Below, piece by piece: positions 25,116 to 33,951 of a DNA stretch of 64,000 nucleotides. Origin of the DNA: Paenibacillus caseinilyticus (GTDB lineage Bacteria > Bacillota > Bacilli > Paenibacillales > NBRC-103111); assembly GCF_027533645.1 (NCBI RefSeq), contig NZ_JAQAGY010000009.1:124001-188000 (forward strand), given 5' to 3'. The notes below the pieces were generated by a model. The model was not told the origin of the DNA. It did not search any database and was given only the letters and a program-made list of their open reading frames with translations. The position numbers were made by a program, and so were the translations under genes. The stretch's first letter is position 1; the number at the start of each line of letters is the position of its first letter.

Positions 25116-26585
25116 TCAGCGGTGATAACGCAGCTTGGGCAGAGGCCATCCCTTCGTCTCCATCCGCAGGGTCAGCCCGAGAAGGCAGGCTGCCGCCAGC
25201 GCAGCGAAGAGCGGCAGCGGGACTCCCGCCCAGCGCCCGACCCCGAGCACAACGCACATGGCGGCCGTAGGGATCAAGGGCTGGCCGTAAGCCCGCCACC
25301 AGTCGAGCGGGAAGCCCTCGCGGTAGAAGAAGCCGATCATCGCCGCCGCCGAAGCCGCCCAGCTCCCCGTGTAGACCCAGACCGCCCAGACCGGAGACTT
25401 CCCGACAAGCAGCGGAACGAACACGATGACCGGAAGGCCCGCTGCGATCATCACCCAGAAGTTCGCCTTCGTCCGGCCGACGCCCGCCAGAATGTTACCT
25501 CCGAGCCGGCCTACCGATGAGAAGAAGACGCCAAGCGCCAGCAGCCGGATGTAAGTACCCGAATCTGCCGAGGTGTACCCTGTGCCGAACAGGAAGCTGT
25601 TGATCTCGTCCGGGAACAGGCAGATCACTGCCGTCAGCGGGTACAGCGTGAGATTGTTGTACCGGATACAGAGCGTTCCCCGGCGCCTGCTCTCCGCCGG
25701 GTCGCGGACGCTTTCGGCCACGAACGGCAGCGTGACGATCATGAACGCCCAGGTGATAATCCCTACGAAGCCGGTAATCCGGGAAGCATTCGCGAGCTCG
25801 CCGACCGCGACGACGGAGATCGAGCCGATCATCATGACGAGGAACGGCTGCTGGAACGCCTTGGCGATGTTGCCGGCCCACATCGGGACCCCGTAGCCCA
25901 TCATCTCCCGCATCAGACGGGGAGACAAAGCCCCGCGCCACCGGGGACGGTGCACCCGGTCCACCCTCCAGCAGACGAAGACCGCCGTACAGGCCGCCCC
26001 GACGCAGCTCCAGAGGGACACCCCCCACAGATATCCCCCCAAGGGATACAGCGCGCCGGCCACCATGCCTGCCGTCGAGCATAGGGTCATGACGACCATG
26101 AAGAAGGCCTGGGTCCGGAACTCGCGGTTCCCGGAGAAGGACGCCACGCCGATATGGATGACCGACTGGAACAGCAGGGTCGCGGCACTGATCGTCAGCG
26201 CACCCCGCAGCCCGGGAATGCCGTACGCCTTCGCGAGCACGGGGGCCAGAGCGATCAGGAGGAGAGAGACGACCACGGCAAAAAACACGCTGCCGGCCAT
26301 CGCGAGCCGGAATTTCACGTGTATGGCTTCTTCCGTATTCGTTGAGAACGTATACACGAGCGAGGAGTTGAACCCCACATTGAGGAAGAGCGTGACCATG
26401 CCGAAGATCTGCAGGAGCAGATTCACTTCCCCGAATGCGACCGGATCATGGAGAAGCCGGGCGAGCACAATGCTGCCCGCTGTCTGGAGGAGCTGGTTGA
26501 TGAACAATCCGAGCACGATAATCGACACGCTCCGGATCAAAAAACGCTGGGAGCCGCTGAGCGGCGCTGCAGGAGTAGTAGACAT
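25116..26585 (-). CDS. Polysaccharide flippase (Wzx/MATE-type)
   Basis: 489 aa with about 12-14 membrane helices and the pattern of the polysaccharide-biosynthesis flippase family (ARLLHDPVAFGEVNLLLQIF, MMGYGVPMWAGNIAKAFQQPF, LGVFFSSVGRLGGNILAGVGR). It probably flips lipid-linked glycan units for exopolysaccharide or cell-wall polymer. ATG 26585 has AAGGGG 6 bp upstream; the frame upstream to 26636 has no RBS. No glycosyltransferase genes lie next to it, so its pathway is not visible in this window. Confidence 0.8.
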   Translation of the reverse strand: MSTTPAAPLSGSQRFLIRSVSIIVLGLFINQLLQTAGSIVLARLLHDPVAFGEVNLLLQIFGMVTLFLNVGFNSSLVYTFSTNTEEAIHVKFRLAMAGSVFFAVVVSLLLIALAPVLAKAYGIPGLRGALTISAATLLFQSVIHIGVASFSGNREFRTQAFFMVVMTLCSTAGMVAGALYPLGGYLWGVSLWSCVGAACTAVFVCWRVDRVHRPRWRGALSPRLMREMMGYGVPMWAGNIAKAFQQPFLVMMIGSISVVAVGELANASRITGFVGIITWAFMIVTLPFVAESVRDPAESRRRGTLCIRYNNLTLYPLTAVICLFPDEINSFLFGTGYTSADSGTYIRLLALGVFFSSVGRLGGNILAGVGRTKANFWVMIAAGLPVIVFVPLLVGKSPVWAVWVYTGSWAASAAAMIGFFYREGFPLDWWRAYGQPLIPTAAMCVVLGVGRWAGVPLPLFAALAAACLLGLTLRMETKGWPLPKLRYHR

Positions 26586-26908
26586 GGCAATCCCCTTTTT
26601 CTGTAGATGGAATCCGGTTATGTAACGGCAATGCACACGTTTGCTACATCGTAGCAGTGAAACGTTTTAAGCGCAAAGGCCAAAAAATGCTAAAAAATCG
26701 GATATAGAGGCTAATTCATCTGAAAAACCATCTTTTCTTGCCCTTTAGATATTCTCTGGACCTATTCCCGCGAAGAACCGGAGGAGAAGCTCTTGCCTTA
26801 AAGTCCACTTGAAGGTGTAGCATGACTCCTTGAGGTGAAGACATCCATGTATACTGTATTTCTAAAGACATCCTTCCGCTTATCAGGCCCGGGTCAGGCG
26901 GTGTTCCC
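26586..26908. other. Divergent intergenic region, flippase / MATE gene
   Basis: 323 bp without a gene. It must hold promoters for both directions. TATACT at 26850-26855 with TTGAGG at 26830-26835 has only 14-bp spacing. AGGTGT-N6-ACTCCT (26814-26831) is an imperfect dyad. No convincing terminator or ORF. Confidence 0.4.
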
Positions 26909-28270
26909 GTGGACTTAGTCAGACCTATCCTGCGGCTCGCCCTGCCGTCGATCGCCACGTTCTCGTCCATGACCTTTACAGGACTGCTTGTCCTGATGAT
27001 CGTAGGCAAGCTCGGCGCGGCCGCCATCGCCGTCGTCGGAATCTCCAACATTCTGATGTACAATCTCTGGGCCATGTTCTCCGGCGTACAAGGGACGATC
27101 AACTATCTCGTCGCCCAGAATTTCGGCTCCCATACGATGAAGCAGGGCAACCAGCGCATGCAGATCGCACTGCTCGGCACCCTGCTGCAGGCCGTCTTTC
27201 TGTTCGCCATCAGCTTCGGCCTGCCCTACTCGATCCTGCAGCTCATGGGGTCGAACGAAGAAATTCTGACGCTCGGCGCCCCCTACGTACAGATCCGGAT
27301 CTACGCCATGATCTTCACGCTCTTCAGCGGCGTCTTCTTCGCCTACATGCGGGCGATCGGCGACACCCGCACGCCGATGACGATCTCGCTGATCAACAGC
27401 GGGCTGGTCGTGGTACTGACCTATCTGCTGTCTTACGGCAAGTTCGGCTTCCCGGATCTCGGCCTGCAGGGGGCCGCCTGGGGCATGGTCGCCGCAGAGA
27501 TCATCACGCTGCTGCTGAATCTGATTGTCTACTACCGTTTCATGCATAAGCAATATGCGACGAGATCCTGGGTGAAGATGGAGCTGCATCAGATGAGGAT
27601 GGTCTTCTCCGAGAGCGTGAAGCTTGGGATCACGGAGATGTCGAACAGCGTCGGCATGCTCGTGTTCACCGCCTGCATCACGCGCCTCGGTACGACAGCC
27701 ATTGCGGCCAACGAGATCGCCCTGAACATTCTCTCGTTCGGCTTCATGCCTTCGAACGGCTTCGGCGCCGCTGCCACGATCGGCATCGGGCAGGAGGTCG
27801 GCAAGGGACGTCCGCTCGAAGGAAGGCGCTTCGGCCTGGTTACCGTGTACCTTGGACTCTGCTTCATGGTGCTCGTGTCTCTCTTCCTGTTCCTGTTCGC
27901 CCTCCCGGTAGCGAAGCTGTATACGGGCGAGGCGGCCGTGTACATGACGGCGATCTCCCTGATCCATCTCGCCTCGTTCATCCAGCTGTTCACAGGGGCG
28001 AGCATTATATTCGCCGGCGGGCTGCGGGGCATCGGCGATACGACCTACCTGTCCCGTACGGCACTGCTGCTGAACTGGGTCCTGTTCATTCCCTTCACGG
28101 TGCTCCTCACACAGGTGTACGACTTCGGACAGGTCGGCGCGTGGTCCGCACTATGCATGCTTATCGTCCTGACGGCTATCGCCAACGGCTGGCGCTACCT
28201 CTCGCTGAACTGGGGCAGCGCCTCTGCCAAGTCGGCGCCCGCAGCACCGGGAGCGGCCATGCACATGTAG
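26909..28270 (+). CDS. MATE-family multidrug/sodium antiporter
   Basis: 453 aa, about 12 membrane segments in two homologous halves (ILRLALPSIATFSSM at the start of the first, VKLGITEMSNSVGMLV at the start of the second), the NorM/DinF type. Start is GTG 26909 with AGGCGG 7 bp upstream; the frame is open a little further but has no ATG. It would export cationic drugs or metabolites using a Na+ or H+ gradient; the substrate is unknown. Followed by a strong terminator. Confidence 0.87.
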   Translation: MDLVRPILRLALPSIATFSSMTFTGLLVLMIVGKLGAAAIAVVGISNILMYNLWAMFSGVQGTINYLVAQNFGSHTMKQGNQRMQIALLGTLLQAVFLFAISFGLPYSILQLMGSNEEILTLGAPYVQIRIYAMIFTLFSGVFFAYMRAIGDTRTPMTISLINSGLVVVLTYLLSYGKFGFPDLGLQGAAWGMVAAEIITLLLNLIVYYRFMHKQYATRSWVKMELHQMRMVFSESVKLGITEMSNSVGMLVFTACITRLGTTAIAANEIALNILSFGFMPSNGFGAAATIGIGQEVGKGRPLEGRRFGLVTVYLGLCFMVLVSLFLFLFALPVAKLYTGEAAVYMTAISLIHLASFIQLFTGASIIFAGGLRGIGDTTYLSRTALLLNWVLFIPFTVLLTQVYDFGQVGAWSALCMLIVLTAIANGWRYLSLNWGSASAKSAPAAPGAAMHM

Positions 28271-28397
28271 CTCCCGCTATGCCGTGCCAAGGAGCGAGGC
28301 CCGGCTGCTTCCTGATGGCAGGCCGCCATGCCGGTCCGGTTAGACACTAGCCTATGGGCCGCTTCGGCTTGCCTGACCGGCACACACCACGACAAGC

Positions 28398-28436
28398 ACA
28401 AAAAGCCCGCCCGAAGAAATACTTGGGGCGGGTCTT
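28398..28436. terminator. Bidirectional terminator
   Basis: AAAAAGCCCGCCC pairs with GGGGCGGGTCTT. It lies between the MATE gene and the convergent MerR gene. Confidence 0.7.
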
Positions 28437-28576
28437 CTGATCCGGCGGTATGTGCGGAACCGTTATGGTCCGAGGGAAACGTTCTTGTAGTGAAACTCTA
28501 TTTTAGGCAAAAGAAACCGTTCTGCAACAGCGGGACATGGAGGTCGGCCCTCCATGGCTTCTCCCCGTGTCTGATC

Positions 28577-28954
28577 CTATTTCTGCTCGCGGGCACGCTG
28601 TTCCAGGGTATCGTACCACTGCATTTTGTCATCGATCTTGCGGGTGGCGTGCTGCAGTTCGTTCATCTTCTCGAGCATCGCGCTGCGGTGCTGGGCGAGG
28701 ATCCGCTTCCGCTCCGGGATCGTCCCGTCTCCCTCCCGGGTCAGCTCCACCATCCGCTTGATCTCGGAGACCGGCATGCCGGTCGCGCGCAGACAGGTGA
28801 TGAGCTCGAGCCATCCCATGTCATGGGGCTCGAATATCCGGTTGCCATGATCGTCCCTGCGGACATTCGGCAGCAAGCCTTCCTGTTCGTAGAACCGCAG
28901 AGTATGCGGCATGAGACCTGCCTGCTGAGCCGCTTCTTTAATGGATAATCCCAT
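28577..28954 (-). CDS. MerR-family transcriptional regulator
   Basis: 125 aa: winged helix-turn-helix (SIKEAAQQAGLMPHTLRFYEQEGLL), the MerR signature for residues ~1-70, then a coiled-coil dimerisation helix (KRILAQHRSAMLEKMNELQH). It has no cysteine cluster for metal sensing at the C-terminus. GGGAGG precedes the ATG at 28954. It is divergent from the EamA transporter gene (147-bp gap), which it most likely controls. The gap holds CTTATG/CATAAG arms (29012-29017, 29040-29045). Confidence 0.88.
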   Translation of the reverse strand: MGLSIKEAAQQAGLMPHTLRFYEQEGLLPNVRRDDHGNRIFEPHDMGWLELITCLRATGMPVSEIKRMVELTREGDGTIPERKRILAQHRSAMLEKMNELQHATRKIDDKMQWYDTLEQRAREQK

Positions 28955-29101
28955 GATTGCGTCCTCCCGTCCGTATGCCTCCGCGAAGGCCGCTCATACC
29001 GGGTGCGGAAGCTTATGTACATTGTTGTTGCCGCCTTGCCATAAGTTGGGTACGTAGCATTGTAGCACGATCATCATTCGTTGTAAAAGGAGAACCTTGC
29101 C

Positions 29102-29998
29102 ATGATGCGATCCTACCTGCTCCTTCTGTTCTGCGTCACCTGCTGGGGCAGCAACTTCGTCTTCGGATCGATGCTGGTCCACGAATTCCCGCCGCTCCTG
29201 TTGTCGGCGCTGCGGCTGACCGCTACCTCGCTGTTCCTTCTCAGCTACGCCTGGGGGACGAGGCGGCTCCGGCTACTGACCCGCAGAGACTACCTGATCC
29301 TGGTGCCCTTGGGCTTCATCGGCACCCTCCTGAACCAGGCCGCTTTCTTCACGGGACTGACGACCGTGAGCGCCACGACCGCGGCGCTCATCCTGTCGCT
29401 CGCGCCCATCACTACAGCGCTTCTGGCTGCCGTGTTCCTGAAAGAAGCGCTGACTCCGCGCATGGCCCTTGGGTCGGTCATCGCGATACTCGGCATCTTC
29501 CTCGTCGTCGGTCAGTCCGGCGGATTCGCGGTGTCGCGCGGCATCGTCTATATCGGCATCGCGATGCTGACCTTCGCCGCCTCTATCGTCATGATGCGCA
29601 AGCTCACGGAACGGATCGATCCGTTCATCGCTACCGTCTACTCCACCGTCATCGGCACGACGATGGTGATACCGGCCGCCGTGATCCGCGAGCCGCTGCA
29701 GGTCAGTACGCACCCGTGGGCCTGGATGCTGCTGATCGTAACGGCGATCCTCATGCAGGGGATGTGCGGGCTGATCTGGAACACGCAGCTGCGCCGCGTC
29801 GGAGCCGGCAAGGCCGCCGTCTTCCTGAACCTGCAGCCCTTCGCGGCGATGCTTGCCGGATTCCTCCTCCTCGGCACGCCGGTCACGGCCATGCAGATGG
29901 CCGGGTCGCTGCTCATCGTCGGCGGTGTCGGATTCGCCACCCTGAAGAAGAAAGACAAGGCCGCGGAGGCTCTGGCACCCGGCGTCTCCGCTACATAG
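29102..29998 (+). CDS. EamA/DMT-superfamily transporter
   Basis: 298 aa, ten membrane helices formed by two EamA repeats (CVTCWGSNFVFGSML... and GIVYIGIAMLTFAASIVMMRK...). AAAGGAGA lies 9 bp before the ATG at 29102. It probably exports amino acids, nucleosides or drugs; the substrate is unknown. Divergent MerR-type regulator at 28577. The nearest terminator is ~190 bp downstream (30185). Confidence 0.87.
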   Translation: MMRSYLLLLFCVTCWGSNFVFGSMLVHEFPPLLLSALRLTATSLFLLSYAWGTRRLRLLTRRDYLILVPLGFIGTLLNQAAFFTGLTTVSATTAALILSLAPITTALLAAVFLKEALTPRMALGSVIAILGIFLVVGQSGGFAVSRGIVYIGIAMLTFAASIVMMRKLTERIDPFIATVYSTVIGTTMVIPAAVIREPLQVSTHPWAWMLLIVTAILMQGMCGLIWNTQLRRVGAGKAAVFLNLQPFAAMLAGFLLLGTPVTAMQMAGSLLIVGGVGFATLKKKDKAAEALAPGVSAT

Positions 29999-30184
29999 GA
30001 AGAAGCCGGTCCCCAGATGGAATGCGGACTGCTCTCCGGACGACACCATCCTTACGTCCCGGCCCCGCCCGCCCATCCTCCGAATCCACGCGAAGGCGCT
30101 CTCCCTGCATCGGAGCCGTTCTCCCCGCTATGAATGCGGAGGGCACCCTTGGCGCCGCGCTCCTTCATAAGAACCCTCCACTGC

Positions 30185-30214
30185 AATCGGCGCTGACCTG
30201 CGCCGATTTTTTTT
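30185..30214 (+). terminator. Strong intrinsic terminator
   Basis: AATCGGCGC pairs perfectly with GCGCCGATT and runs into TTTTTT. Closes the EamA transcript; 29999-30184 shows no gene. The inverted repeat copy 5 starts right after it. Confidence 0.9.
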
Positions 30215-30280
30215 GACATCCTAGAATGTATATCTCACCAGAGATCGATCCAGTCTTCTTGTATTTATTTAACCATCAAA
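30215..30280 (-). repeat. Interspersed repeat, copy 5 (inverted, partial)
   Basis: Reverse complement of the repeat tail: on the minus strand ATACAAGAAGACTGGATCGA, CTCTGGTGAGATATACATTC, TAGGATGTC. The folded head is missing. As with other copies the tail end abuts a terminator T-tract, here of a plus-strand gene, so the orientation relative to the terminator is conserved. Confidence 0.7.
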
Positions 30281-30292
30281 ATAACACTTTAC

Positions 30293-30329
30293 AGGTTATG
30301 TCAAATCGTGATAACCTTATTTCATAACC
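30293..30329. promoter_or_regulatory. Cluster of GGTTAT/ATAACC half-sites before the MBL gene
   Basis: AGGTTAT (30293-30299) and ATAACCT (30311-30317) form a 7-bp dyad; a further CATAACC (30323-30329) pairs with the same GGTTATG. GGTTAC recurs at 30349. Probably an operator in the promoter of the gene at 30381. Confidence 0.45.
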
Positions 30330-30380
30330 ACCTTAGTTGATTTATGAAGGTTACATTCGAACAAAGAAAGGATGATCGTT

Positions 30381-31124
30381 ATGCATATTCAACGCTTGCC
30401 TTGGGCAGGGATCCGTATCCAGGAGGGGCCGGCCGCCGTGGTCATCGATCCGGTGACCCGCATTCCTTCGAAGTTCGGAGGATCGAAGGTGCCGATGTAT
30501 CCGCTGAGCCGCTTCGGCCCCGCGGACGCCGTGCTGATCACCCACCTGCACGACGACCATTTTGATCCCGAGGCCTTGATCGAAGCCTACGGCCCATCGA
30601 TTCCCGTCTATGTGCCGGAGCAAGCGGCTGATGCCGCCCGGGCAGCCGGACTCCAGAATGTCATCGGCGCGGCTGCCGGCTCATCTTACGCCCTCGGGGG
30701 CGGGGTGACGGCGGCAGCCGTGCCTTCCGTCGATGGAATCGGCGATCCCCAGATCGCCTGGGTCGTCGAAGCCGGTGGGCATAAGGCCATCCACTGCGGC
30801 GATACGCTGTGGCACGGCTATTGGTGGTCTATCGCCGGGACTTACGGTCCCTTCGATGCCGCCTGCCTCCCGGTCAACGGCGCCGTGCTGGAGCTCCCCG
30901 GCAGAACGCCGAGCGGCCAGCCCATCTGCCTCACACCGGAGCAGGCCGTCTCGGCAGCAGCGATTCTCGGGGCAGGGACCCTCATTCCGATTCACTACGG
31001 GGCGATCCACCATCCGCCGGTCTATACGCAGACACCCGATATCGAGGCCCGGCTCGCCGCGGCCGCCCAAGGCAAGGTGAAGCTCAGCCTGCTGCAGGCG
31101 GGGGAATCCCTCATCATCGACTGA
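30381..31124 (+). CDS. MBL-fold metallo-hydrolase (UlaG-like)
   Basis: 247 aa. The metallo-beta-lactamase motif HLHDDHFD (H55, H57, D59, H60) gives the metal site; later HCGDTLWHGYW and the PIHYGAIHHPP histidines complete it, in the UlaG/RNase-Z-like order. Start placed at 30381: AAAGG ends ~9 bp upstream, while an ATG at 30372 directly overlaps that RBS. Single gene with an operator-like dyad cluster before it. The substrate (phosphoester, lactone or other) cannot be read from sequence. Confidence 0.85.
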   Translation: MHIQRLPWAGIRIQEGPAAVVIDPVTRIPSKFGGSKVPMYPLSRFGPADAVLITHLHDDHFDPEALIEAYGPSIPVYVPEQAADAARAAGLQNVIGAAAGSSYALGGGVTAAAVPSVDGIGDPQIAWVVEAGGHKAIHCGDTLWHGYWWSIAGTYGPFDAACLPVNGAVLELPGRTPSGQPICLTPEQAVSAAAILGAGTLIPIHYGAIHHPPVYTQTPDIEARLAAAAQGKVKLSLLQAGESLIID

Positions 31125-31236
31125 CCACCAAGCGGCCTCCTCCTCTCTTTCTCCCGGATTCGTGCCTCCGATTGTATTTGATGCCCGGGATTCGGAGGGT
31201 AGCGGGTACTTTTTGAGTAGAATGAAAGTCTCCACA

Positions 31237-31265
31237 TTGAGTTGTTCGCCCCCTGCGCATATAAT
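31237..31265 (+). promoter_or_regulatory. Sigma-A-type promoter of the ABC-F gene
   Basis: TTGAGT (31237-31242), 17-bp spacer, TATAAT (31260-31265), 40 bp before the start codon. Confidence 0.8.
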
Positions 31266-31304
31266 AGGGGGAGACCAAAGATCACAAAGAAAAGGTGTCA
31301 CTCA

Positions 31305-32861
31305 ATGAGCATACTTAACGTAGAACGACTAAGTCATGGTTTTGGGGATCGCGCGATCTTCAACAATGTTTCCTTCCGCCTGCTCAAAGGCGAGCACATC
31401 GGACTTATCGGCGCCAACGGCGAAGGCAAGTCCACTTTCATGAACATCATTACCGGCAAGCTGCAGCCGGACGACGGCAGGGTCGAATGGTCGAAGCGCA
31501 TGCGCGTGGGCTATCTCGATCAGCATGCGGTGCTGAGTAAGGGCCTGACGATCCGCGACGTACTCAAAGGGGCTTTCCAATACCTGTTCGATATGGAGCA
31601 GGAAATGAACGATATGTACGGGAAGATGGGCGAGGTATCTCCGGAGGAGCTCGAGCAGCTGCTCGAGGAAGTCGGCGTCATTCAGGATACGCTGACCGAT
31701 CAGGATTTCTATATGATCGATGCCAAGATCGATGAGACCGCCCGCGGCCTGGGGCTGACGGATATCGGCCTGGACAAAGACGTGAATGATCTCAGCGGCG
31801 GACAGCGGACGAAGGTGCTGCTAGCCAAGCTCCTTCTCGAGAAGCCGGACATCCTGCTCCTCGACGAGCCGACGAACTATCTCGATGAGCAGCATATCGA
31901 GTGGCTGAAGCGCTACCTGCAGGAATACGAGAATGCCTTCATCCTCATTTCTCACGATATTCCGTTCCTGAACAGCGTCATCAACCTCATCTATCACATG
32001 GAGAATCAAGAGCTGAACCGCTATGTCGGCGACTACGAGCACTTCCAGCAGGTCTACGAGATGAAGAAGCAGCAGCTCGAATCCGCCTACAAGCGCCAGC
32101 AGCAGGAGATTGCCGACCTGAAGGACTTCGTGGCCCGCAATAAGGCGAGCGTCGCTACCCGGAACATGGCGATGTCCCGCCAGAAGAAGCTCGACAAGAT
32201 GGACGTCATCGAGCTGGCGAAGGAGAAGCCGAAGCCGCAGTTCAACTTCAAGGAAGCGAGGACGTCCGGCAAGATGATCTTCGAGACGTCGCAGCTCGTG
32301 ATCGGCTATGAGAGCCCGCTCTCCCGTCCGCTCGATCTGAGGATGGAGCGCGGCCAGAAGATTGCGCTCGTCGGCGCGAACGGCATCGGGAAGACGACGC
32401 TGCTGCGCAGCATCCTCGGCGAGATTCAGGCGCTGTCCGGCACGGTCCGGCTCGGCGAGAATCTCGAGATCGGCTACTTCGAGCAGGAGACGAAGGATGC
32501 CAACTACAACACGTGTATCGACGAAGTATGGAACACCTTCCCTTCGCTCTCCCAGTTCGAAGTCCGCGCCGCGCTGGCCAAGTGCGGGCTGACGACCAAG
32601 CATATCGAGAGCAAGATTGCCGTGCTCAGCGGCGGCGAGAAGGCGAAGGTGCGACTGTGCAAGCTGATCAACCGCGAGACGAATCTGCTCGTGCTTGACG
32701 AGCCGACCAACCATCTCGATGTGGATGCGAAGGAAGAGTTGAAGCGAGCCCTCAAGGCGTTCAAGGGCAGCATCCTGCTCATCTCCCACGAACCTGAGTT
32801 CTACAAGGAAGTCGTAACGGATACGTGGAACTGCGAATCCTGGACGACCAAGGTATTTTAA
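31305..32861 (+). CDS. yfmM: ABC-F family ATPase, YfmM-like
   Basis: 518 aa, the length of Bacillus YfmM, and similar to it along the whole chain as I recall it. Two ABC domains without membrane segments: Walker A GANGEGKST (36-44) and GANGIGKTT; signatures LSGGQRTK and LSGGEKAK; Walker B LLLDEPTNYLD and LVLDEPTNHLD. Between them is the interdomain linker (MKKQQLESAYKRQQQEIADL, MSRQKKLDKMD) that enters the ribosomal E site in this family. It probably resolves stalled ribosomes or influences translation; a resistance role is not implied. Start at 31305 has AAAGGTG ~9 bp upstream. Confidence 0.9.
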   Translation: MSILNVERLSHGFGDRAIFNNVSFRLLKGEHIGLIGANGEGKSTFMNIITGKLQPDDGRVEWSKRMRVGYLDQHAVLSKGLTIRDVLKGAFQYLFDMEQEMNDMYGKMGEVSPEELEQLLEEVGVIQDTLTDQDFYMIDAKIDETARGLGLTDIGLDKDVNDLSGGQRTKVLLAKLLLEKPDILLLDEPTNYLDEQHIEWLKRYLQEYENAFILISHDIPFLNSVINLIYHMENQELNRYVGDYEHFQQVYEMKKQQLESAYKRQQQEIADLKDFVARNKASVATRNMAMSRQKKLDKMDVIELAKEKPKPQFNFKEARTSGKMIFETSQLVIGYESPLSRPLDLRMERGQKIALVGANGIGKTTLLRSILGEIQALSGTVRLGENLEIGYFEQETKDANYNTCIDEVWNTFPSLSQFEVRAALAKCGLTTKHIESKIAVLSGGEKAKVRLCKLINRETNLLVLDEPTNHLDVDAKEELKRALKAFKGSILLISHEPEFYKEVVTDTWNCESWTTKVF

Positions 32862-32899
32862 TTGTACATTTGCTGCTGCATCCCTATTGCAGCGCGCCT

Positions 32900-32930
32900 A
32901 ACTTGTCTGCCTATGGCAGGCAAGTTTTTT
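32900..32930 (+). terminator. Terminator of the ABC-F gene
   Basis: AACTTGTCTGCC pairs with GGCAGGCAAGTT, then TTTTG. Confidence 0.9.
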
Positions 32931-32957
32931 GTTGTGAAGGGGGAAACCGCCTGCAGA

Positions 32958-32991
32958 CAAAAAAAACAACCATCCATAGCGTAATGGAGGG
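32958..32991 (-). terminator. Terminator of the YdjO-like gene
   Basis: CCATCCAT and ATGGAGGG form the stem (one mismatch); on the minus strand it runs into TTGTTTTTTTT. Confidence 0.7.
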
Positions 32992-33029
32992 CTGCAGGGG
33001 CGTATCTATGGGGTTTTAACCGAACCGCT

Positions 33030-33260
33030 CTATCCGATCATGATGCCTTTGTTCCTAGACTTCATCTCTTTATTGGAGTTCGCAACGAGCGGCAGCAGCT
33101 TCACGCTGCTGATCATGACGGAATGGCAGAGATGACAGACCGGCGCATGCTCAAAAGTAAAGTTGTCCCGTGTCCACCCTTTGCAGCCATCTTGGCTGCA
33201 CGTCCAGATCTTGGTCTCTGTATGAGGAAGGTCCTCTAACGGAATACGTTTGTTGTACAT
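33030..33260 (-). CDS. ydjO: YdjO-family cold-inducible small protein
   Basis: 76 aa. Begins MYNKRIPLEDLP and contains two CxxxxC/CxxC-type pairs (CSQDGC and CHLC) that probably bind zinc, with GWTRDNFTFE between them, the signature of the Bacillus YdjO family. AAAGGAGG precedes the ATG. It lies downstream of a cold-shock protein gene on the same strand, separated by a terminator. Function unknown; the cold association is family knowledge. Confidence 0.85.
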   Translation of the reverse strand: MYNKRIPLEDLPHTETKIWTCSQDGCKGWTRDNFTFEHAPVCHLCHSVMISSVKLLPLVANSNKEMKSRNKGIMIG

Positions 33261-33284
33261 GGTGTGCTGCCTCCTTTGGTCTCA

Positions 33285-33327
33285 TGAAAAAGAAAAAGCT
33301 GCTCCAACACAAGGTAAGAGCAGCTTT
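33285..33327 (-). terminator. Terminator of the cold-shock gene
   Basis: AGCTGCT pairs with AGCAGCT around a long loop; TTTTTCTTTTTC follows on the minus strand. Confidence 0.75.
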
Positions 33328-33347
33328 CTGTAAGTTATGGCTGGATA

Positions 33348-33551
33348 TTAGTAAACTTTCGTAACGTTCTCGGCTTGTGGACCACGGTTGCCTTGAACTA
33401 CATTGAACTCTACGCGCTGTCCTTCGTCCAGGGATTTGAAGCCCTCGCCTTGGATTGCGGAGAAGTGGACGAATACGTCATTCCCGTCTTCTCTTTCGAT
33501 GAAGCCAAAGCCCTTTTCTGCGTTAAACCATTTCACTGTTCCTGTTTCCAT
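33348..33551 (-). CDS. csp: Cold-shock protein (Csp)
   Basis: 67-aa single cold-shock domain, an OB-fold RNA chaperone. RNP1 (KGFGFIE) and RNP2 (DVFVHF) are intact. Start at 33551, where GGAGG lies 9 bp upstream; the frame upstream to 33608 is leader. TTGCTT-N17-TATTAT (33716-33721 and 33693-33698 on the minus strand) predicts a 5' leader of ~130 nt that carries a perfect 16-bp hairpin, in line with the long structured leaders of cold-regulated csp genes. Confidence 0.95.
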   Translation of the reverse strand: METGTVKWFNAEKGFGFIEREDGNDVFVHFSAIQGEGFKSLDEGQRVEFNVVQGNRGPQAENVTKVY

Positions 33552-33611
33552 ACGATAATTCCTCCTTGATTTTGGATATACATGAGATATTTGGCAAATG
33601 AAAAGCAAAAA

Positions 33612-33663
33612 TCACATATGGAAAAGGATCCATGGAACAAATGAGAACCTTTTCCATATGTGA
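33612..33663 (-). promoter_or_regulatory. Perfect 16-bp hairpin in the csp leader
   Basis: TCACATATGGAAAAGG (33612-33627) and its exact complement (33648-33663) enclose a 20-nt loop. On the minus strand it is followed by TTTTTGCTTTTC and lies about 60 nt ahead of the start codon. It could be an RNA thermosensor, an attenuator or a protein site. Confidence 0.6.
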
Positions 33664-33692
33664 CTTTAAGGTTTAAATTTGCTTATAACCTT

Positions 33693-33721
33693 ATAATAAC
33701 ACATCTCGCCGCCAAAAGCAA
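33693..33721 (-). promoter_or_regulatory. csp promoter
   Basis: On the minus strand TTGCTT (33721-33716), 17-bp spacer, TATTAT (33698-33693). Confidence 0.6.
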
Positions 33722-33951
33722 AGGGAGTGTGCCAAGGGGCAGGCGGCAGCGGTAAGATAAGGGCCGGTTCTGGATTGGACCGGCCTGCGAAGGGAACTCC
33801 GGTGCACCGCCTTGCCAATATTAGGATCGATCCGGAGACCGGCACCGAAACTGCGGAATAAACCCTATGAGCGCCATAAGGATGGGTGTGGAAACCTAAG
33901 ATGCCGTTTCGGTTCTTCCATGGCGGACTGCCTCTGCCTGTGTTCTTGCAG

